Source of the DNA: Kaistia algarum
Lineage (GTDB): Bacteria; Pseudomonadota; Alphaproteobacteria; Rhizobiales; Kaistiaceae
Assembly (NCBI RefSeq): GCF_026343945.1
Contig: NZ_JAPKNJ010000003.1
Location: 248,001 to 312,000, forward strand
Length of the DNA stretch: 64,000 nucleotides
Reading direction: 5' to 3'
Of this stretch, positions 62,625-64,000 are shown piece after piece; position 1 is the first letter of the stretch; each line of letters begins with the position of its first letter. Position numbers and translations under genes: made by a program. The notes under the pieces are model-generated. The model made no database searches, was not told the DNA's origin, and saw only the letters and a program-made list of their open reading frames with translations.

Positions 62625-63638
62625 ATGAAGTCGCATCTCGTTAAGTCCCTGCTACTGGCTAGCAGCCTCGTTGCCGTCGCGTCGCTCGCATCCGTCGCGA
62701 GCGCCGAGGAATGCGCGACCGCCCCCGTTACCGTCGGCTTCCTGCCGAAGCTCGACACGGACCCCTATTTCCAGGTGGCGCAGACCGGCGCCGAGGAAGC
62801 GGCGGCCGAGATCGGCGGCAAGGCCATCAAGCAGGCTCCATCCCAGGCCACCGCCGAGGCACAGATCGAGTTCATCAACAATCTCGTATCGCAGAAGGTC
62901 GGAGTCATCGCGATTTCGGCCAATGATGCCAATGCCGTTGCCCCCGCGCTGAAGCGCGCCATGCAGCAGGGCGTCAAGATCGTGTCCTACGATTCCGACG
63001 TCGCGCCCGCCGCCCGAACCGTCTTCCTCAATCAGGCAGCCGGCGACAGCCTTGCTGAGATGATGCTGGAATCGATGGGCAAGCTCATCGACTATGATGG
63101 CGAATTCGCCATTCTCTCCTCGACGCCCACCGCCACGAACCAGAACGCCTGGATCGACTTCATGAAGGCCAAGATGGCGGCCGAGCCGAAATACGCCAAG
63201 ATGAAGCTGGTCCAGGTCGCCTATGGCCAGGAGAGCGAGCAGGTGAACCAGCAGCAGGCGCTGGGACTCGCGCAGGCGTTCCCCAATCTGAAGGGCATCA
63301 TCATTCCTGCCGGCATCGGGCTGCCGGCCGCCGCGCGCGCCATGGAGCAGGCGGGCCTGCTCGGCAAGATCAAGCTGACCGGCCTCGCGCCCGCGACCTT
63401 GATCAAGAAGTACATCCAGGACGGTTCGGTTCAGGACATCTGGTGGAACGTCAAGGACCTCGGCTACCTGACCTATTTCGCGGCGCAGGCGGTGGCCCAG
63501 TGCAAGCTCACCGGCAAGGAAGGCGAAACCTTCAAGGCCGGGCGCCTCGGCGATTACACCGTCGGCAAGGGCGGCGAAGTGCTGCTCGGGCCGGCCGATA
63601 TCGTGACGCCGGCGAACGTCGAAGAGTTCAAGTTCTGA
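62625..63638 (+). CDS. Periplasmic sugar-binding protein (CUT2, rhamnose/AI-2-like)
   Basis: Ligand receptor of 337 residues with a Sec signal (first 27 residues, ending ASA). ISANDANAVAPALKRAMQQG and QDIWWNVKDLGYLTYFAAQA fit the rhamnose- and autoinducer-2-type binding proteins, but the ligand cannot be fixed from this. A gaggagga site precedes the ATG. Confidence 0.9.
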   Translation: MKSHLVKSLLLASSLVAVASLASVASAEECATAPVTVGFLPKLDTDPYFQVAQTGAEEAAAEIGGKAIKQAPSQATAEAQIEFINNLVSQKVGVIAISANDANAVAPALKRAMQQGVKIVSYDSDVAPAARTVFLNQAAGDSLAEMMLESMGKLIDYDGEFAILSSTPTATNQNAWIDFMKAKMAAEPKYAKMKLVQVAYGQESEQVNQQQALGLAQAFPNLKGIIIPAGIGLPAAARAMEQAGLLGKIKLTGLAPATLIKKYIQDGSVQDIWWNVKDLGYLTYFAAQAVAQCKLTGKEGETFKAGRLGDYTVGKGGEVLLGPADIVTPANVEEFKF

Positions 63639-63661
63639 TCTTTTGACGATCAAAGACAGAT

Positions 63662-63689
63662 GGCGCCGCCGCTCTCGGGTGGTGGCGCC
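63662..63689 (+). terminator. Hairpin after the binding-protein gene
   Basis: GGCGCCGCCGC (63662-63672) pairs, with two G-T pairs, with GTGGTGGCGCC (63679-63689) around a six-base loop, 23 bases after the stop. It may limit read-through or protect transcripts encoding the abundant binding protein. Confidence 0.5.
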
Positions 63690-63733
63690 CTTCGGCCTTT
63701 GGCTCCCACTTCGCCCTCATTGAGGATTGACCG

Positions 63734-64000
63734 ATGAAACCCGTCCTGTTGGCCGGCGAGACTTTCCACATCACGTCGTTCGCCTCCAAGGGCTACGAGG
63801 TCGGAGCCTCCTCCCGCTATACAAACGGCGCGGAACGCTATCTCGCCGCGATGGCAGCTTGCGGGATCGAGGTGACACAGATCGGGGGCGAGCGTTGCGA
63901 AAGTGAGTTTCCAACCAGCCTCGAAGCTCTTTCTGCCTTTTCCTGTGTCGTGCTTTCCGATGTCGGCATGCTGTCGCTTCTCTACACGCCGCAGACGCGT
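63734..64000 (+). CDS. GATase1-like protein, 3' end cut by window edge
   Basis: First 89 residues of a protein opening VLLAGETFHITSFASKGYEV, with LEALSAFSCVVLSDVGMLSL further on. This matches the glutamine amidotransferase class I-like family (GATase1_like), proteins of unproven function common beside sugar ABC operons. It continues past base 64000. A gaggattgacc sequence precedes the ATG. Confidence 0.75.
   Translation, partial: MKPVLLAGETFHITSFASKGYEVGASSRYTNGAERYLAAMAACGIEVTQIGGERCESEFPTSLEALSAFSCVVLSDVGMLSLLYTPQTR

Noticed and set aside
62625..63638. Naming the 57-64 kb system as the rhamnose importer (rhaSTPQ)
   Set aside because: The binding protein resembles rhamnose/AI-2 types, but no rhamnose kinase, mutarotase or DeoR-type regulator is seen; a ROK regulator and a GATase1-like gene flank it instead.

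Overview
The window is GC-rich, densely packed DNA from an alphaproteobacterium, most likely a member of the Hyphomicrobiales (rhizobial group). The evidence is the family content (many CUT1/CUT2 sugar ABC importers, DUF2924/DUF3489 remnants, DoxX/pirin/LysR sets), the many ATGA/GTGA/TTGA stop-start overlaps, and the transposon families present. I see no rRNA, tRNA, CRISPR array or replication origin.

Layout. 1-5.05 kb: a carbohydrate operon (sugar-phosphate isomerase/epimerase, Gfo/Idh/MocA oxidoreductase, binding protein, two permeases) with no ATPase gene of its own in view. 5.06-8.04 kb: an accessory scar holding a 21-bp-period tandem array, decayed DUF3489 and DUF2924 genes, and a frameshifted FG-GAP/caspase-like gene. 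8.4-18.1 kb: an amidohydrolase, then a tight seven-gene minus-strand operon (lyase, CoA-transferase, PuuE-type cyclic amidohydrolase, cysteine hydrolase and a complete CUT2 importer) with a divergent LysR regulator. I infer a route that imports a cyclic imide or ureide, opens the ring, deamidates it, attaches CoA and cleaves the CoA ester.

18.1-19.5 kb is an insertion-sequence graveyard (IS3, IS5, IS3). 19.5-30.6 kb is a patchwork of small regulator/enzyme pairs: amine oxidase with Lrp, LysR with two SnoaL-like proteins, AraC with SDR, WYL with DUF1761 and a VOC stump, and a dioxygenase overlapping an alpha/beta hydrolase. It also carries IS630 and autotransporter fragments. 30.9-42.7 kb holds a secreted tandem nitrilase with a degenerate second domain, a Crp-type regulator, two DUF1254/1214 proteins, DoxX, an NAD(P)-binding protein, pirin with a divergent LysR, an FMN reductase and a Tat-exported amidohydrolase. 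The 5' leader of this amidohydrolase exists as two further broken copies in the same region.

43.2-56.6 kb is a large sugar or sugar-acid locus: two CUT2 importers with single-domain ATPases, a metallo-beta-lactamase-fold hydrolase, an epimerase/dehydrogenase, a GntR regulator, an enolase-superfamily dehydratase, an SDR, a DapA-type lyase, a fumarylacetoacetase-type hydrolase and an aldose epimerase. These fit an oxidative, non-phosphorylating route to pyruvate. A 19-bp near-palindrome occurs in both promoter regions of the locus. 56.6-57.3 kb contains IS21 relics and a 320-bp internally deleted IS3-type element. 57.3-64 kb carries a ROK regulator divergent from another CUT2 system in which ATPase and permease are fused in one polypeptide, followed by a permease, a binding protein and the start of a GATase1-like protein cut by the window edge.
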